Shown here: piece after piece, positions 1-11,505 of the stretch
How positions within the stretch are numbered: the first letter of the stretch is position 1
How the letters are laid out: the number at the start of each line of letters is the position of its first letter
From: Ochotona curzoniae
Lineage: Eukaryota > Chordata > Mammalia > Lagomorpha > Ochotonidae
Reading direction: 5' to 3'
NCBI RefSeq assembly: GCF_017591425.1
Contig: NW_024464918.1
Coordinates: 26,750,001-26,814,000 of the forward strand
Length of the DNA: 64,000 nt
Notes under the pieces: generated by a model
Databases searched by the model: none
Told to the model about the DNA's origin: nothing
What the model saw: only the letters and a program-made list of their open reading frames with translations
Position numbers and translations under genes: made by a program

Positions 1-320
1 GTGGGCCTCATGTGAACTAGATCAGGGAAAAGCCAGGTTGAGTTGACTGTTCCTACTGGGGCAAGCATAAATTAGAGTGGGTGAGGGTTGGCTGAGCTTT
101 GAACTATCAAAACCATGTGAGCAGGGCCCTCGGAGCATGCCCCACATCAGGGACCTGGGATGGGAGGGAGACTGGGTGGGGCTTCTCCCTTTATCTCCCC
201 AGATACAGGGAAAAAAAAACAATGTGGAAATTATAGTCTTATCCACTTTCCTGTAGCCCTTGAACCTTTTGCTGTAATTAACTATGTAAAGCTTATCAAA
301 AATAAATTAAAAATATATAT
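1..320 (+). mobile_element. L1-type 3' UTR end (left edge of window)
   Basis: The segment ends 'cttatcaaaaataaattaaaaa', a poly-A-like tail. Positions 100-245 match the reverse complement of 7990-8160 (shared 'ctcggagcatgccccaca', 'ccactttcctgta'), which shows it is a dispersed repeat. L1 is the likely family. It continues beyond the left edge. Confidence 0.7.
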
Positions 321-386
321 TGCATGAGTCCACTTACATGAAATGGCTAGAATAAAACAAATAAGGTAGAAAATAGTGTGGTGTGC
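321..386. other. Possible old L1 3' UTR remnant
   Basis: The phrase 'gagtccacttacatgaaatggctagaataaaacaaata' resembles old L1M 3' UTRs. It is too short for certainty. Confidence 0.35.
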
Positions 387-706
387 TGGGGCTGGCGAGA
401 TGGCTCAACTGCCTAATTCTCTACTGTAAGTGTTGGCATCCCATATGGATTCGGGTTCATATCTTGGCTGTTCCACATTTCATACAGCTCCCTGCTTATG
501 GCCTGGGAAAACAGAGGACAACCCATTGTCTTGGGATCCTGCACTCGTGTGGGAGACCCAGAAGAGGTTCCAGGCCCCTAGCTTCGAATCAGCTCAGCTC
601 AGGCCAATGCGGCCACTTGGGGAGTGAATCATCGGACAGAAGATCTTCCTCTCTTTCTCTCCTTCTCTCTGTATATCTGACTTTCCAATAAAAATAAACC
701 TTTAAA
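387..706 (+). mobile_element. CSINE, near full length
   Basis: From 'ggggctggcgagatggctcaac' to 'aataaaaataaaccttta'. Intron 6 of NSD1. Confidence 0.9.
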
Positions 707-1016
707 AATATATATGTAGAGAGATAAAAATTCTAAGTTTTCACCTTATAAACCCATCACATGACTACGGCAACAGCCATGGATCTGTTTAAAAAAAAAA
801 ACAAAACAGATAAATGGAGTTTGAACAGGATGTTCTCTGGAAGCACATACTCCAATATAACTTCAGACACGGAAAGGAGTTATCGCTGTAGGTAAGAATA
901 TAGGATATACCTTCTAGGATCATGAAAGTATTGATACAGTACCGTACATACTGTAATTTGGCTAAAAATGCTTATTTCGAATTCAGAAAATGGTTTCACT
1001 TAAAGGCACTGGAGGG

Positions 1017-1245
1017 TAGGACATTGTGGCACACTGTTTAATCTGCTGTTTGGGAGACTAAGCCCACATCCTGGGAGGTCTGGGATTGGAGTCCGACCTC
1101 TGATTGCAGTCCAATGCCTGCTCATGTGTCCACGAGGCCTGGGCAGTGGTCTCTGGCTCCGTCTAGCCCTGTCGGAGGAGTGAGACAGGTGAATGGCTCC
1201 CTCACTCTGTCATTTCGCCTTTGAAAAACGTGGAGGAAATAAAAG
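1017..1245 (+). mobile_element. CSINE, old and shortened
   Basis: 'attgtggcacactgtttaatctgctg' through 'ctctgtcatttcgcctttg'; strongly diverged. Confidence 0.6.
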
Positions 1246-1409
1246 AGGTTGGGAAAATAAGCTGCAAGGCATCTAATCAGGAAACCATCACAAGCTACAA
1301 AATCACTGGTGCGCTGCTTCTCTGCTAATACCGATGAGGTCAAGAAAAAAGCAGCTAGACGCAGAGAGATTGAAGAACTGTAGGGGACCACACTGTGCTC
1401 CAGGGGGCA

Positions 1410-1640
1410 AGATATGACTGGCATCACATGATGGCACTTCACGGTTTCCCATCTCCCCCCAGCTGGTACTATGGGAAGGTAGCAGAGGATGAGTCCTGCT
1501 GACCATGGGAGACACCCAGAAGCTCCTGGCCTCTGACATCTTCCTGGCCCAGGTCAGGCTGTTGCAGCCTTCTGGAGAGTGACCCAGCAGATGGAAAATA
1601 TTTCTAATTCTCTCTAGATAAACAAATAAACCTCCCCTAT
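1410..1640 (+). mobile_element. CSINE, old fragment
   Basis: 'ggtagcagaggatgag', 'gggagacacccagaagctcctggc' and 'gagtgacccagcagatggaa' are CSINE landmarks; the 5' third is poorly preserved. Confidence 0.65.
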
Positions 1641-1898
1641 TCCCTTCCCCCCCCCCCGCACCCTGCCAACACAAAGAGGAAAAAAAAAAACACCCAAGAA
1701 CTATAAAAACAGAACATAATGTAGAGCCCTAGGCTGGATTCCTGGCTTTGATAAATCCAGGAAATTTCATGAAATTAAAATGTAATTAGTTATGAAGGAA
1801 TTTTTTTTTTCTTTTTAGGAGTTGCATAGAAAGGTCTTTAGGAGAAACTCTCAAAATACCTTATGAGACATTGGTTTAAATAAAGAAAATTTTGACAG

Positions 1899-2205
1899 GT
1901 CCGGTACAATGGCTGATTGGCTAAACCCTCACCTTGCAACACTGGGATCCCACAGCGGAGCTCTGGTTTGAGCTTCAGCTGCTTTGCATCCACCCAGCTT
2001 CCTTCTAACGTGCCCAGGAAAGCAGCAGATGATGGTCCAAATACTGAGGACTCTGCCACCCACCACACGGGAGTCCCAGACAGAATTCTGGGCTACTGGC
2101 TTCATCCTGAACTGGCCCTATTTTTGCTGTGGTGATCGGGAAAATAAGCCAATAGATGGAAGATCTCTCTCCTTCTGTCACCCTGACTTTCAAACAAATA
2201 ACCTT
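1899..2205 (+). mobile_element. CSINE, old, near full length
   Basis: 'ggtccggtacaatggctgattgg' to 'cctgactttcaaacaaataacc'. Confidence 0.8.
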
Positions 2206-2268
2206 CCCCCCAAAAGTAAATATGGTAAATAAGGTATCACAATATTTAAATTAGAGGACTATGTGCTT

Positions 2269-2620
2269 GGGCCTGGCGCGGCCCGGCGCAGTGGTTAAGG
2301 TCCTCGTCTTGCACGCCCGGGATCCCATATGGGTGCCGGTTCTAATCCCGGCAGCCCCGCTTCCCTTCCAGCTCCCTGCCTGTGGCCTGGGAAAGCAGTC
2401 GAGGACGACCCAAAGCTTTGGGACCCTGCACCCGCGTGGGAGACCCGGAAGAGGCTCCTGGCTTCGGATCGGCATAGCATCGGCCGTTGCGCTCACTTGG
2501 GGAGTGAATCATCGGACGGAAGATCTTCCTCTCTGTCTCTCCTCTCTGTATATCTGCCTTTCCAATAAAAATAAAATAAATCTTTATAAAAAAGAAGAAG
2601 AAGAAGAAGACGACGACGAC
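2269..2620 (+). mobile_element. CSINE, young subfamily, perfect target duplication
   Basis: Flanked by gactatgtgctt at 2257-2268 and 2621-2632. Carries 'gtggttaaggtcctcg' and 'ccccgcttcccttccagct', as does the copy at 19368. The tail has grown into (AAG)n(ACG)n. Confidence 0.95.
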
Positions 2621-2622
2621 GA
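2587..2622 (+). repeat. (GAA)n(GAC)n microsatellite in a SINE tail
   Basis: Six or so GAA units change abruptly to GAC units at about 2610. Confidence 0.85.
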
Positions 2623-2693
2623 CTATGTGCTTTATTTTTTAGCCTATCATACCCATGACATTGTAACATAACAATATTTTCAAGTCCCTGGAG

Positions 2694-2730
2694 CACACAC
2701 GCATGCACACGCATGCGCATACACACACAC
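2694..2730. repeat. Alternating purine-pyrimidine tract
   Basis: Repeated acacacgcatg units; Z-DNA-prone composition, about 120 bases from exon 6. Confidence 0.7.
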
Positions 2731-2847
2731 GTCCTAAGTACCTACTGTATCCCAGGTACCATGCCTAAGTATCAAAACCTGATCCCCGCTTAAGAAAATC
2801 ATGACCTTCTGAAGAGAATGAAAATCTGCTGCAATGTTACAACATAC

Positions 2848-2969
2848 CTTGTGCACCTCCTGTGCTTTCTTTTGCTTCTTCTTAGGAGCAAATATCTGAT
2901 CATACTCTTCTGTATATTCCAGAAGCCACTTGCTTGGCTTCCTAAGGCGCTTCTTCTCGGACCGCACAA
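2848..2969 (-). CDS. NSD1: NSD1 exon 6
   Basis: This 122-base exon encodes VVRSEKKRLRKPSKWLLEYTE and then YDQIFAPKKKQKKAQEVHK. The acceptor is cttttag before 2969 and the donor gtatgt after 2848. It takes the single base left by exon 5 and leaves phase 0. It lies in the basic linker before the PHD cluster. One residue is missing near the end (AQEVHK where human, from memory, has VQEQVHK). The next exon was not found between 2847 and 1, so intron 6 continues past the left edge. Confidence 0.96.
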
Positions 2970-4063
2970 CTAAAAGAAGAGAAACAAGTTCAATACTAGC
3001 CAAAACCCTACAGGGAAAACTCACCGTTTTCCTGAGCCCATTTTGATCCTCACAGAAGTACCAAGATGGGAGAGCACCTAGCAAAGAGAGTAAAGTTTCA
3101 AACTCAAGAAGCTCAAGATGATTTCCTACAGCTTACTCACATGTGCAGCGCGCATGGCGGCGGGGGGCTTTTGTAGCTCCACACACGCACACCCTAACCC
3201 CTCTTCAGTGAAATCAGTGTTCCACAGTAACTTACGTCAGCACAGATGAAGCCAATGCGCAGCAATATTTGATATAAACATCTAACATGATACTGTAGTC
3301 TAAATCATGTGCACAAAAAAAAAAAACACACTACAGGTCATTTTCATTAACTTCATTCTAGATTATACAGAATATGAGACATATGGATAAGCTATTTACC
3401 TAACTTGTCACTGCTACAGGAGTTTTATAAACATTTCACAAATACTTTGTCAATTCAGCAACACGGTCTCACATCAGATAAATGAGGAAAATACTATCAA
3501 AACAAAAGCAACAGAAGTCAAACTCAATGTACACCAGTATCTGATATTCCCACAGAATATTGTTTAGGGAATAATAGTAAGGGGAAAATCATCTGTACAT
3601 ATTTACTTTTGATGCAAAATTTTCCCCTAAATAATTTCAACTCACAGTTGGCTAATGTAAAAGCCAAGGGATTTTTAAAAATCAAATATCTATTACAGCC
3701 TCCCTGTGAAACAGTTTTAATAAACATAATATGCTAGTTATTGTACTACACTATTGGCCTTTTGGGAACACCGGCTAATGATAGCAGAATGCAGGTTACA
3801 GTACACTTAGGAAGCAAGAGGCATTTTACGATAGGATCACTCAGAGGAAGCTATTCCTGTCACAGCATCGCCCATATTACCTCAATAAAAAGAAAGCAAA
3901 ACTTCTAAGTCACAAGAAAAAAAGACCTAAGAAAGGAGCTATGAGCTTCTCCAAAGCTCTTCCTTCACAGGTAGAGCCTAAAAAAATAAGTCACATTAAC
4001 AAGTACAGATAATTCATTTTTATTGGTTCTAACTGATATATGTAATTTCATAGTAAGCAAGCT
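2970..4063. other. NSD1 intron 5, no repeat or gene recognised
   Basis: AT-rich unique intron sequence upstream (gene sense) of exon 6. I see no second gene or RNA. Confidence 0.5.
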
Positions 4064-4077
4064 AAAATGAATCCTAG

Positions 4078-4399
4078 GGCCCGATGTGGTGGCCTGGTGG
4101 CTAAAGTCCTTGCCTTGCACGCACCAGGATCCCATATGGGCGCCGGTTCTAATCCTGGCAGCTCCATTTCCCATCCAGCTCCCTGCTTGTGGCCTGGGAA
4201 AGCAGTTGAGGACGGCCCAAAGCCTTGGGACCCTGCACCCGCGTGGGAGACCTGAAGGAAATTCCTGGCTTGGTATTGGCTCAGCACCGACCATTACGCT
4301 CACTTGGGGAGTTAATCAACGGACAGAAGATCTTCCTCTCTGTCTCACCTCTCTGTATATCTGACTTTGCAATAAAAATACGTAAGTCTTTTTTAAAAA
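4078..4399 (+). mobile_element. CSINE with perfect 14-bp target duplication
   Basis: aaaatgaatcctag is at 4064-4077 and 4400-4413. Confidence 0.95.
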
Positions 4400-4413
4400 A
4401 AAATGAATCCTAG

Positions 4414-4920
4414 AGGTTCATGTAGTTAATTACCAAAACTGTATTAATCAAATACAATACTTCCACTCTAATTAAGGGCTTAGTAAAAGCGCAAAAACCA
4501 CCGTAATTATCCCAGTTTTTCCATGTCAGACAACAAATCTACAAATAATTAAATTGGACAGTTTATTTCAAGCAACTATTCCAAAAGTAAATTTAAAGCA
4601 TGAACTGAATGACTGTGTAAAATGTTCCTCTAAATAACTTTGAAAACTTTGCTGTGGTAGGAAATGGCCAGACCTAAGCACACATTGACTATTCAAGGGA
4701 AAACAGATGAGAAAGGGAAGCTTATTTCGGTGCATAAAAATCTGAATTCCAAATAGATTTTTCACAATAATCACTTTCTTTCAGTATACTGAAGATCCAA
4801 GCACTACACATGTACCTATGACAGTGAACGGCAATTACTTATTGCTCTGAGGAAAACAGATTATGCTTTAATAAATAACAATTAGACATGCCACGCAAGT
4901 CTTCACACACCAATGATTCT
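4414..4920. other. NSD1 intron 5, unique AT-rich sequence
   Basis: No recognisable repeat, RNA or coding frame. Confidence 0.5.
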
Positions 4921-4924
4921 CTAA

Positions 4925-5105
4925 CAAAGGGGGGGGAAAGAAACGGTAGAAAATAACAGTGGCTTACCACGTACAAGGCAATGCTCAGGCATTTATCATT
5001 TACAAACTCACAGCCATCATTCCAACCAGACAGGTGACTTCATGAATACTGTCACTGAGGCTCACAAGAGGGAAAACGAAATGGTTTCCCAAGCCAATTT
5101 TAGTT
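4925..5105 (+). mobile_element. MIR SINE
   Basis: 'ttaccacgtacaaggcaatgctcaggcatttatcatttac' followed by 'actgtcactgaggctcacaagaggg' follows the MIR 3' half. Confidence 0.65.
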
Positions 5106-5594
5106 CGTTATTGCAGTTTGCAGGGCCATACTCCCAACCCCAACACGGAGAGCTCTTTCTGTTCAAACAAGCCCTGCCTGGCTCACACTGTCCCTGGATC
5201 TCAGTTGTCCAGTCTCTCTCAGCGGTGTCCATGAGCTTCCACTCCCCTAGGGGACGCTGTCCCAGTCTAGCGCTTCACTAACTGTGAAAATCTATTGTGT
5301 CTCACCTGATTCTACACAGTAAGTAGCATGCGTTGCTTCCCCATCAAAATTATGCAGAACAATGCTGGAAATTTATCAGAATAAAGTCATGCTTAAAGAC
5401 AGAGTTGCTTGTCTCTCCTGACAAGCAATACGTTCTCTGTAAATGAAAACTGTGTGATCACAACTAAAGGACTTGATCCAGAAGGTGCTTCCTGGCTGTG
5501 TCTCCTAGCCCCTTCTTGCCAACCACCCCACACCACAACAACCAGTCTAAACTGGATCGTTTACCCCAGCAAGGTGAATCGAAGAGTGCAAAGA

Positions 5595-5670
5595 ATTCGT
5601 GCGATCCTATATTACTCTCACCACAAATGGGTAAAGAGACACCAGAGATAGTGACTTGCCAAGCTACTGG
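5595..5670 (+). mobile_element. MIR fragment
   Basis: 'tgggtaaagagacaccagagatagtgacttgccaag' matches the MIR 'tgaggcacagagaggttaagtaacttgcccaag' block. Confidence 0.4.
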
Positions 5671-6024
5671 AACAAAGGGAGGGGTGTCAGTTTTGGATAT
5701 GGGAGAGAAACATTAAAATGACAGAAAACTACATGTGCTAGTTAGGAGAGGAGTAAATCATGCAAGCCACAATACGTGATGTGCCTCAACTGCGCAGGCC
5801 GCTCCAAGGTTCTAAGCGGACTCCAGTTCCCACCTCAGAACCAGCACCTACCGCTCAATCTAAAACTAAAAAGTTTCAAAAAGGTAAACTTGCTACTGTG
5901 CAGAATAAACTGCTGATACTGGGAGAGGCCAGCAAAAGCTTTAGACCTCAAAGCATACGTGCACCAACTGAAATGGTGCAAATGGTGTGGTTGTTTGGTG
6001 CCCACGGGATGCGCGTATCCTACA

Positions 6025-6218
6025 TCTAAATGCTCCCAGCGAGCACACACTTTGGGAAACAGCACGTGACAGCTCAGGGACTTCAGGCCCTGCCGCCCAG
6101 GGTGGAGACCTACAGGAAGTTCCTGGATTTGGCCCAGCTTGGCTGTTGTAGACAACTGGGGAAACAGGATGAAACATCTGTCAGTCATTCAAACCATCTT
6201 TCAAATAAATAAACAAAA
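6025..6218 (+). mobile_element. CSINE, old, 5' reduced
   Basis: Landmarks 'gtggagacctacaggaagttcctgg' and the tail 'tttcaaataaataaac'. Confidence 0.65.
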
Positions 6219-6365
6219 AAATAACATAAGTAGCCCAAGAAAACTGAAACCCAAATGCTAATCAACAGCCAAATGGATAAACTCAAACAATGTCAAAAAT
6301 CGACAAAGAAATATGACTTAGCAAAGAAAACACAAACCATTAAATCATGAACATACTTTGGAAAT

Positions 6366-6502
6366 CCTCGACTGCTTTCCCAGGCCACGAGCAGGGAGCT
6401 AGATGGGAAGCGGGGCTGCCGGGATTAGAACTGGCACCCACATGGGATCCCGGTGTGTGTGCAAGGCGACCATTTTAGCAGCTAGGCTACCGCAAGGGGT
6501 CC
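6366..6502 (-). mobile_element. CSINE 5' half only
   Basis: Begins abruptly at 'cctcgactgctttcccaggcc' and ends at the SINE head; the 3' half and tail are absent. Confidence 0.85.
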
Positions 6503-6644
6503 AAAATTCTTTACACTTTTAAAAATACCAGATAAACAAATATCAAAGTATCAGATAAATTATCAAACATTCAGATACCTTATCAAGGGTGTTTTTGACA
6601 ATTACCATGATCACTTTTTTAACCTAATATTTTCTTCTTTTTTT

Positions 6645-6979
6645 TTTTTTTAAGATTTATTTAGTTTTACTGCAAAGTCAGTTATACAGAGAGAAGGAGA
6701 GACAGAGAGGAAGATCTTCCATCCAATGATTCACTCCCCAAGTGAGTGCAACGGTCTGTGCTGTGCCGATCCGAAGCCAGGAACCAGGAACTTCCTCCAG
6801 GCCTCCCACGCAGGTGCAGGGTCCCAAGGCTTTGGGCCATCCTCGACCACTCTCCCAGGGCACAAGCAGGGAGCTGGATGGGAAGTGGAGCTGCTGGGAT
6901 TAGAACCAGCACCCATATGGGATCCTGGCGTGTTCAAGGCAAGGACTTTATTTAGCTGCTAGGCCACCGCACCGGGCCT
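6645..6979 (-). mobile_element. CSINE, full length
   Basis: Poly-T then 'aagatttatttagttttactgcaaagtcag' to 'gccaccgcaccgggcc'. Confidence 0.93.
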
Positions 6980-7114
6980 ATAATATTGTCTTCTTTTAAT
7001 CAAAAGCTGAAACAACATAATGGGCTTTTGGTCATGTGTTTAAAATGTTTGAGTCCTCAAATCAATTAAGCATAAGGCACAGATCTACAAGAAGAATAAA
7101 TGCTTTATTCTTTG

Positions 7115-7310
7115 GGCCTGGCGCAGTAGCTGAGTGGCTAAAGTCCTCACATCGCATGTGCCAAGGTTCCATGTGGCTGTCAGTTCTAATGCCGATGGCC
7201 CTGCTTTCCATCCAGCTCCTGGCTTGTGACCTGGGAAGGTAGCTGAAGACGGCCCAAGGTCTTAGCACCGTGCACCCAAGGAGGAGGAGCCAGGAATTCA
7301 ATCCAGGTAG
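7115..7310 (+). mobile_element. CSINE, 3' truncated
   Basis: Head 'gggcctggcgcagtagctgag' to 'caccgtgcacccaaggagg'; breaks off before a GT microsatellite. Confidence 0.85.
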
Positions 7311-7314
7311 AGAG

Positions 7315-7360
7315 GTAGGTGTAGGTATGTGTGTGTGGTGTGTGTGTGTGTGTGTGTTTC
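7315..7360 (+). repeat. (GT)n microsatellite
   Basis: Interrupted GT dinucleotide run between two CSINE pieces. Confidence 0.85.
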
Positions 7361-7471
7361 CTTAAGGTATTAGCATTGCCAATCAGTGTTACATTAAATT
7401 ACTGCTCTTCGCTCTCACTTCCTATTGAAAAAGACATCAAGACCCCATACGCACAACTGCCTTGTGTCCTG

Positions 7472-7714
7472 GCTGCTTCCCATCCAGCTCCCTGCCTGTG
7501 ACCTGGGAAAGCAGTCGAGGATGGCCCAAAGCCTTGGGACCCTGCACCCACATGGGAGTCCCAGAAGAAGCTCCTGGCTCCTGGCTCCTGGCTCCTGGCT
7601 TCGGATGGCTCAGCCCCAGCCATTGGAGCCTCTTGGGGAGTAAACTAATGGATGGAAGACCTATCTGTCTGTCTCTCCTCCTGGTAAATCTGACTTTCCA
7701 ATAAAAACCAACAA
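7472..7714 (+). mobile_element. CSINE, 5' truncated, with ctcctgg expansion
   Basis: Begins at 'gctgcttcccatccagctcc'. The phrase gctcctg is repeated four times near 7571-7600, an internal slippage. Confidence 0.85.
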
Positions 7715-7741
7715 ATCAAAAAAGACAGTTGAGTGGACATT

Positions 7742-7965
7742 AAATTACAGCAGGTTAAAGGACTGGTTGGGACAAACACATCCCAAAACATTGTATCTGG
7801 TTTGAGCCCCAGCCGCTCCACTGTGATCTCACTCCCTGCTAATGGAGGCGGTTCAGTCCCTGCTTGCCATCATCTGCAAGACCATCTGGGTCCTGGTTTC
7901 AGCCCAATCCCCTACTTTTGTAGTAGATGGGTAACTCATTCTCTCTGCCTCAAAGAGTGGAAAAT
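7742..7965 (+). mobile_element. CSINE, old
   Basis: 'gtttgagccccagccgctccactgtgatctcactccctgctaatgg' is an older CSINE variant; it abuts the antisense L1 3' UTR. Confidence 0.6.
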
Positions 7966-9180
7966 AAAATCAAGGTGTACAGGAAAGTGGGTAAGACCAT
8001 TGTCTCCACACTAATATCATTTTTCCACACCAATATCATCATTTCACCTCCTGTATCTGGCTTCAGGGGAGAAACAAAAGGAGAAGCAACCCACTTAGCC
8101 TCCCACCCAGGTCCCCAATGTGGGGCATGCTCCGAGGGTCCTGCTCAAGCAGTTCTGATAGTTCAACAGTTCCGAATTGCTGCCAATCTTACCGTTCCAA
8201 GCAAGACGAAATCTATTCAGAATCCGCTGGCTGACACAGTCTCTTCATGGTTGGGGTTCTGAGATCAGCAGTTCAGTTGGGGAGATCCCAAAAGAAACTT
8301 TGTCTGAGGCGATCCCAGACCTGATTCTTCTGTGTGCTTGCCAGTACAGGGTCCGGCACAGCCCGCTGCCCCAATCAGCTTATGCACATGCTGGTCGTTT
8401 CAATTGCTGGGTCAGTTCTGTTTCCAGCCCTGTCTTCCACTGGAACCAATGGGTGTTGCCGTCCAGCCCGATCCTGCCCACTTCATACTCGGCCCTCATG
8501 CAAATCAATGTGAGCTGCAGCCTAGCTGGGGCGACTCTCCATGACCCCCACAGGCCTGCCCCCTGCCCTGGTTCCCGTGCTTGCCAGTATGTACCGCAGA
8601 CTAGTGCAGTCTGTCCCACATCCCATTCAGTTCTCATACATGTCAATGGGCACTGAAGCCTAGTTCAATCCAACCAGCCCTACCATCCAGTCCAGATGCT
8701 GTTGGTTGCCCTTCTGTCCAGCCACCCCTCCCCCGTCCTGTTTTTTGTGCTCTCCAGTGGGAGTGGTAACCTAAGACGGAGGAGCCCACTGCGGCCACAT
8801 CTGGTACAGCCCACCTCACCTTGGCATTCCGTAATGTGCACTGGTTTGTGTTGCGATCACACCTGGCCCAACCCACACTCTGTTCTGGTGCTTGGTTTCA
8901 CCAGTGGGTGATGTGAACTGGTTCAGCCTGGTTTGCTGCCTACCTATGACAAATGCATGCCAATGGGTATCTTTCTCTGGCCTGGTCTGAGTTGCTCCCT
9001 ATTGTGGTTCTTGCACTCACCTGCAGGGACTGTCTCCTGGCAGCAGTGACTTTGGCCTGAGTCCCCAGCATTGGGTGTGGCCTGGCTGGGGCAGCCCCCA
9101 CAGCCGCCACACTGCAGGGAGCTGCTTTTGCCCCAACCCCTAAACTCTTCCTGCCGCAAGATGAAAGCGGCAGGGCGGAG
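7966..9180 (-). mobile_element. L1-type 3' UTR with internal diverged tandem segments
   Basis: The left end (read on the minus strand) matches the element at 1-320. The rest is GC-rich with loosely repeated units of about 130 bases containing 'ccagt...gcccactt...catgcaaat', so it is repetitive internally. No coding frame is convincing. A short plus-orientation piece of the same type is at 22690-22925. Confidence 0.65.
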
Positions 9181-9420
9181 CCAGGTATTTTCTTATTAGA
9201 ACAATGAAATACCTGAGACAGGCTAGCTGTATAAAGACATTTAATTCACAGTTTTGGAGACTGAAATTCCAAGATCGGGCAAGCCCAGTGATTCGCTCCC
9301 CATTGAGGAGCATAATGCAGGGGACACACGCAAAAGCCAAAGGTCACACCACTGTACAAGAAGCCAGAACAGCATGGGGCGGGGCTCTTAAATGGGCAGT
9401 GTTCCCACGTTCAAACTAAG
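9181..9420. mobile_element. Ancient repeat, possibly LTR-derived
   Basis: The phrases 'gaaatacctgagac', 'tttaattcacagttttggagactgaaattccaagat' resemble old mammalian repeats of the MaLR/MLT or DNA-transposon type. The family could not be settled by eye. No coding potential. Confidence 0.4.
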
Positions 9421-9680
9421 AATCAAGCATCCAACACATGAATACCTGGGCGACAAAGCACATCCAACCACGGTACCAAATGACTCAAGATTCCATTTCT
9501 AAGGGTGATACAGGAGAAAGGACAATGTATACACAGCATGTTAGAAATCATTCATGTATGTTACACTACTTGTCACAAAGATCAAAGACAGGAAACATTT
9601 CGAACACCCACAAACTGATGAACAGATATGTAAAATATGGTTCATTCATACAATTAAATGTTTACCCTTAGGAAGACATA
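9421..9680 (+). mobile_element. Old L1 3' UTR fragment
   Basis: The phrases 'gacaggaaacatttcgaacacccacaaactgatgaacagatatgtaaaatatgg' follow the 'caacctaagtgtccatcaacagatgaatggataaa' pattern of old L1 3' ends. Confidence 0.55.
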
Positions 9681-9684
9681 GACG

Positions 9685-9805
9685 TTGGATGAGGTTGGGC
9701 GGTATAAGGTTTAGCCACCACCTGCATCCCATGTGTGTGCCGGTTCAAGTGGAAGTGGTTTAAGGGCTAAGGCCCTGGAACCCATGCAGAAGACCCAGAA
9801 AAACT
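9685..9805 (+). mobile_element. CSINE, head fragment
   Basis: 'ccacctgcatcccatgtgtgtgccggttcaag' then jumps to a later SINE block; internally deleted. Confidence 0.5.
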
Positions 9806-9809
9806 CTGG

Positions 9810-10108
9810 TACTGTGGCAGTGCAAGCTAAGCCTCTGACTGCACTGCCATCAGCCCACATAGGCACCAGCTTGAGTCCTGGCTGCTCCACTTCCATTTCC
9901 ACTCCTTGTGTGTAGCCTGGGAAAGCAATGGAAAACAGCCCAAGCCCCTGGTCCCTGTAACCAACTGGGAGACCTAGAAGCTCCTGGCTCAACTTGAGTC
10001 AGTGCAGCCATCTGACGAATGACCCCACAGAACGAATATCCACATTTTTTATTGTTTATGTGTAAGTTTGCCTTTCAAGTAAAAATAATAAAGCTTTTTT
10101 TAAAAGAC
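9810..10108 (+). mobile_element. CSINE, old
   Basis: 'actgtggcagtgcaagctaagcctctg' to 'cctttcaagtaaaaataataaag'. Confidence 0.8.
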
Positions 10109-10109
10109 A

Positions 10110-10745
10110 TCAACATGATGACAAAATGAAGTTCCAATACTCACTCCCTCAACAGGGACGTTGAATTAATAACATACACAGATCCAAACACCTTTATGGG
10201 AAGTCATAGGCCTTCTCCGCCAGAGAGAGGAAAGAACAGCCACAGTGAACAGAGCCTCTGCACCAGGCCCAGGCACGCAGCCTACCCGGACAGCCCGATG
10301 GCACCTTCCTCTGGGCAGGATGCTCTGCTGAGAGGCAAGGCAGAATGCAGCAAGCATCACGCCTCCCGGCTGTTTTCAGAGTGCAATGCCAGAACCTGTT
10401 CTCCGTTGCACCTGGCGTGCAGCACTACCATGGGACTGGAGAGGACACGGAGCACGACTGCCTTGATGCTGAGCCAGAGTGCCTGGGAGATAACAGATAT
10501 GCACGCCTGGGAAAGGAAACAATGCCTAATTTCTCTTGGAAGGAAAGAAGAGAGTATGTGAATCCAGTGCTGGGCTTTTCAGAGAGCTGCCACAGGACCA
10601 TATCTGCCTCATTGACTGGGGCAGTAAGCAAGGACACAGCTTCCTAAATGCTGAGAACGGGGAGCAGGGGATCGGGCAGCACACTGCAGACAGTAGAGGA
10701 AACAAGCCACTAGGAACTCTCGCCTCCCCAAACATCAGTCATCTG
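10110..10745 (+). mobile_element. Old L1 (L1M-like) 5' region
   Basis: Phrases such as 'ttccaatactcactccctc' and 'ttctccgttgcacctggcgtgcagcac' look like the 5' UTR of ancient L1M elements. It is probably the head of the element that continues at 11010-11195, 11506-11840 and 12545-14110, split by CSINEs. Confidence 0.5.
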
Positions 10746-10984
10746 TATAGAAAGATCTTCCACCTGCTGGTTCACTCCCCAAGTGGTTGCAAAGTCCAGA
10801 GCTGAGCTGATCCAAAACCAGGAGCCAGGAGTTTCCTCTGGGTCTTCCATTCAGACACTGGGTCCCAAGGATTGGGGCAATAAGCAGAAGCTGGATCAGA
10901 AGTGGAACAGCCAGGACATGAACCATTGCTCAGATGAGACACTATCAGAGCAGGCAGAAGCTTAACCTACGACACCATGACGTT
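10746..10984 (-). mobile_element. CSINE, old
   Basis: 'agaaagatcttccacctgctggttcactcc' to 'gcttaacctacgacacc'. Interrupts the old L1. Confidence 0.8.
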
Positions 10985-10999
10985 GGTGCCTTCACAGTC

Positions 11000-11195
11000 T
11001 TAATAATAATTTTAAAAAAACCTCTTCAAACTACCACCAAAAGCAACTTATCACATATAAAGGAGTTCATAGTATCAGCAGAAATTTTCCTAAGCAGAAA
11101 TGAGCGATATAATATATTCAGAATGATGAAAAGAAAATCTTGCTAATCAAGATACCATAACCAACAAGACCAATGACAAACGGGAGCCAGCTAAG
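11000..11195 (+). mobile_element. Old L1 (L1M-like) fragment
   Basis: 'aaactaccaccaaaagcaacttatcacatataaagga' and 'gcgatataatatattcagaatgatgaaaagaaaatct' match a well-known L1M internal segment. Frames are broken. Confidence 0.6.
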
Positions 11196-11505
11196 ACGTA
11201 CACATAACACATTAAGCCTCCACCTGCAGCGCCAGCACCTCATTTGGGTACCAGTTCAATTCCCAGCTGTTCCACTCTGATTTCAATTACCTGCTAATGG
11301 TGTGGAAAAACTCCAAAGGATGGCCCAAGTACCCAGGCCCTTGCCGCTCACACAGGAGAAGCTCCTGGCTCCTGGTTTCAGCCCGGTCCGGCTCCAGCCC
11401 CTGTGGCCTTTGGGGAGGGAACCAGCAGATGGAAGCCCTCTGTCTCCTGCTCTCCTTCTCTCTGTATTTCTGCTTTTCAAATAAAATAAAATAAACCTTT
11501 TTTAA
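11196..11505 (+). mobile_element. CSINE, old
   Basis: 'ttaagcctccacctgcagcgccagc' to 'gcttttcaaataaaataaaataaacc'. Interrupts the old L1. Confidence 0.8.

Noticed and set aside
2269..2620. tRNA gene suggested by a B-box-like GGTTCTAATCC
   Set aside because: It is part of the tRNA-derived head of CSINE copies and does not fold as a cloverleaf.
2261..2671. 136-codon frame with Gly/Pro-rich translation, and many similar frames
   Set aside because: These are translations of CSINE copies (recurrent 'LPACGLGKQSRTAQSLGTLHP' type text), not genes.
8177..8656. 159-codon plus frame
   Set aside because: It lies in an L1-type 3' UTR in antisense; the internal repeat structure explains the open frame.
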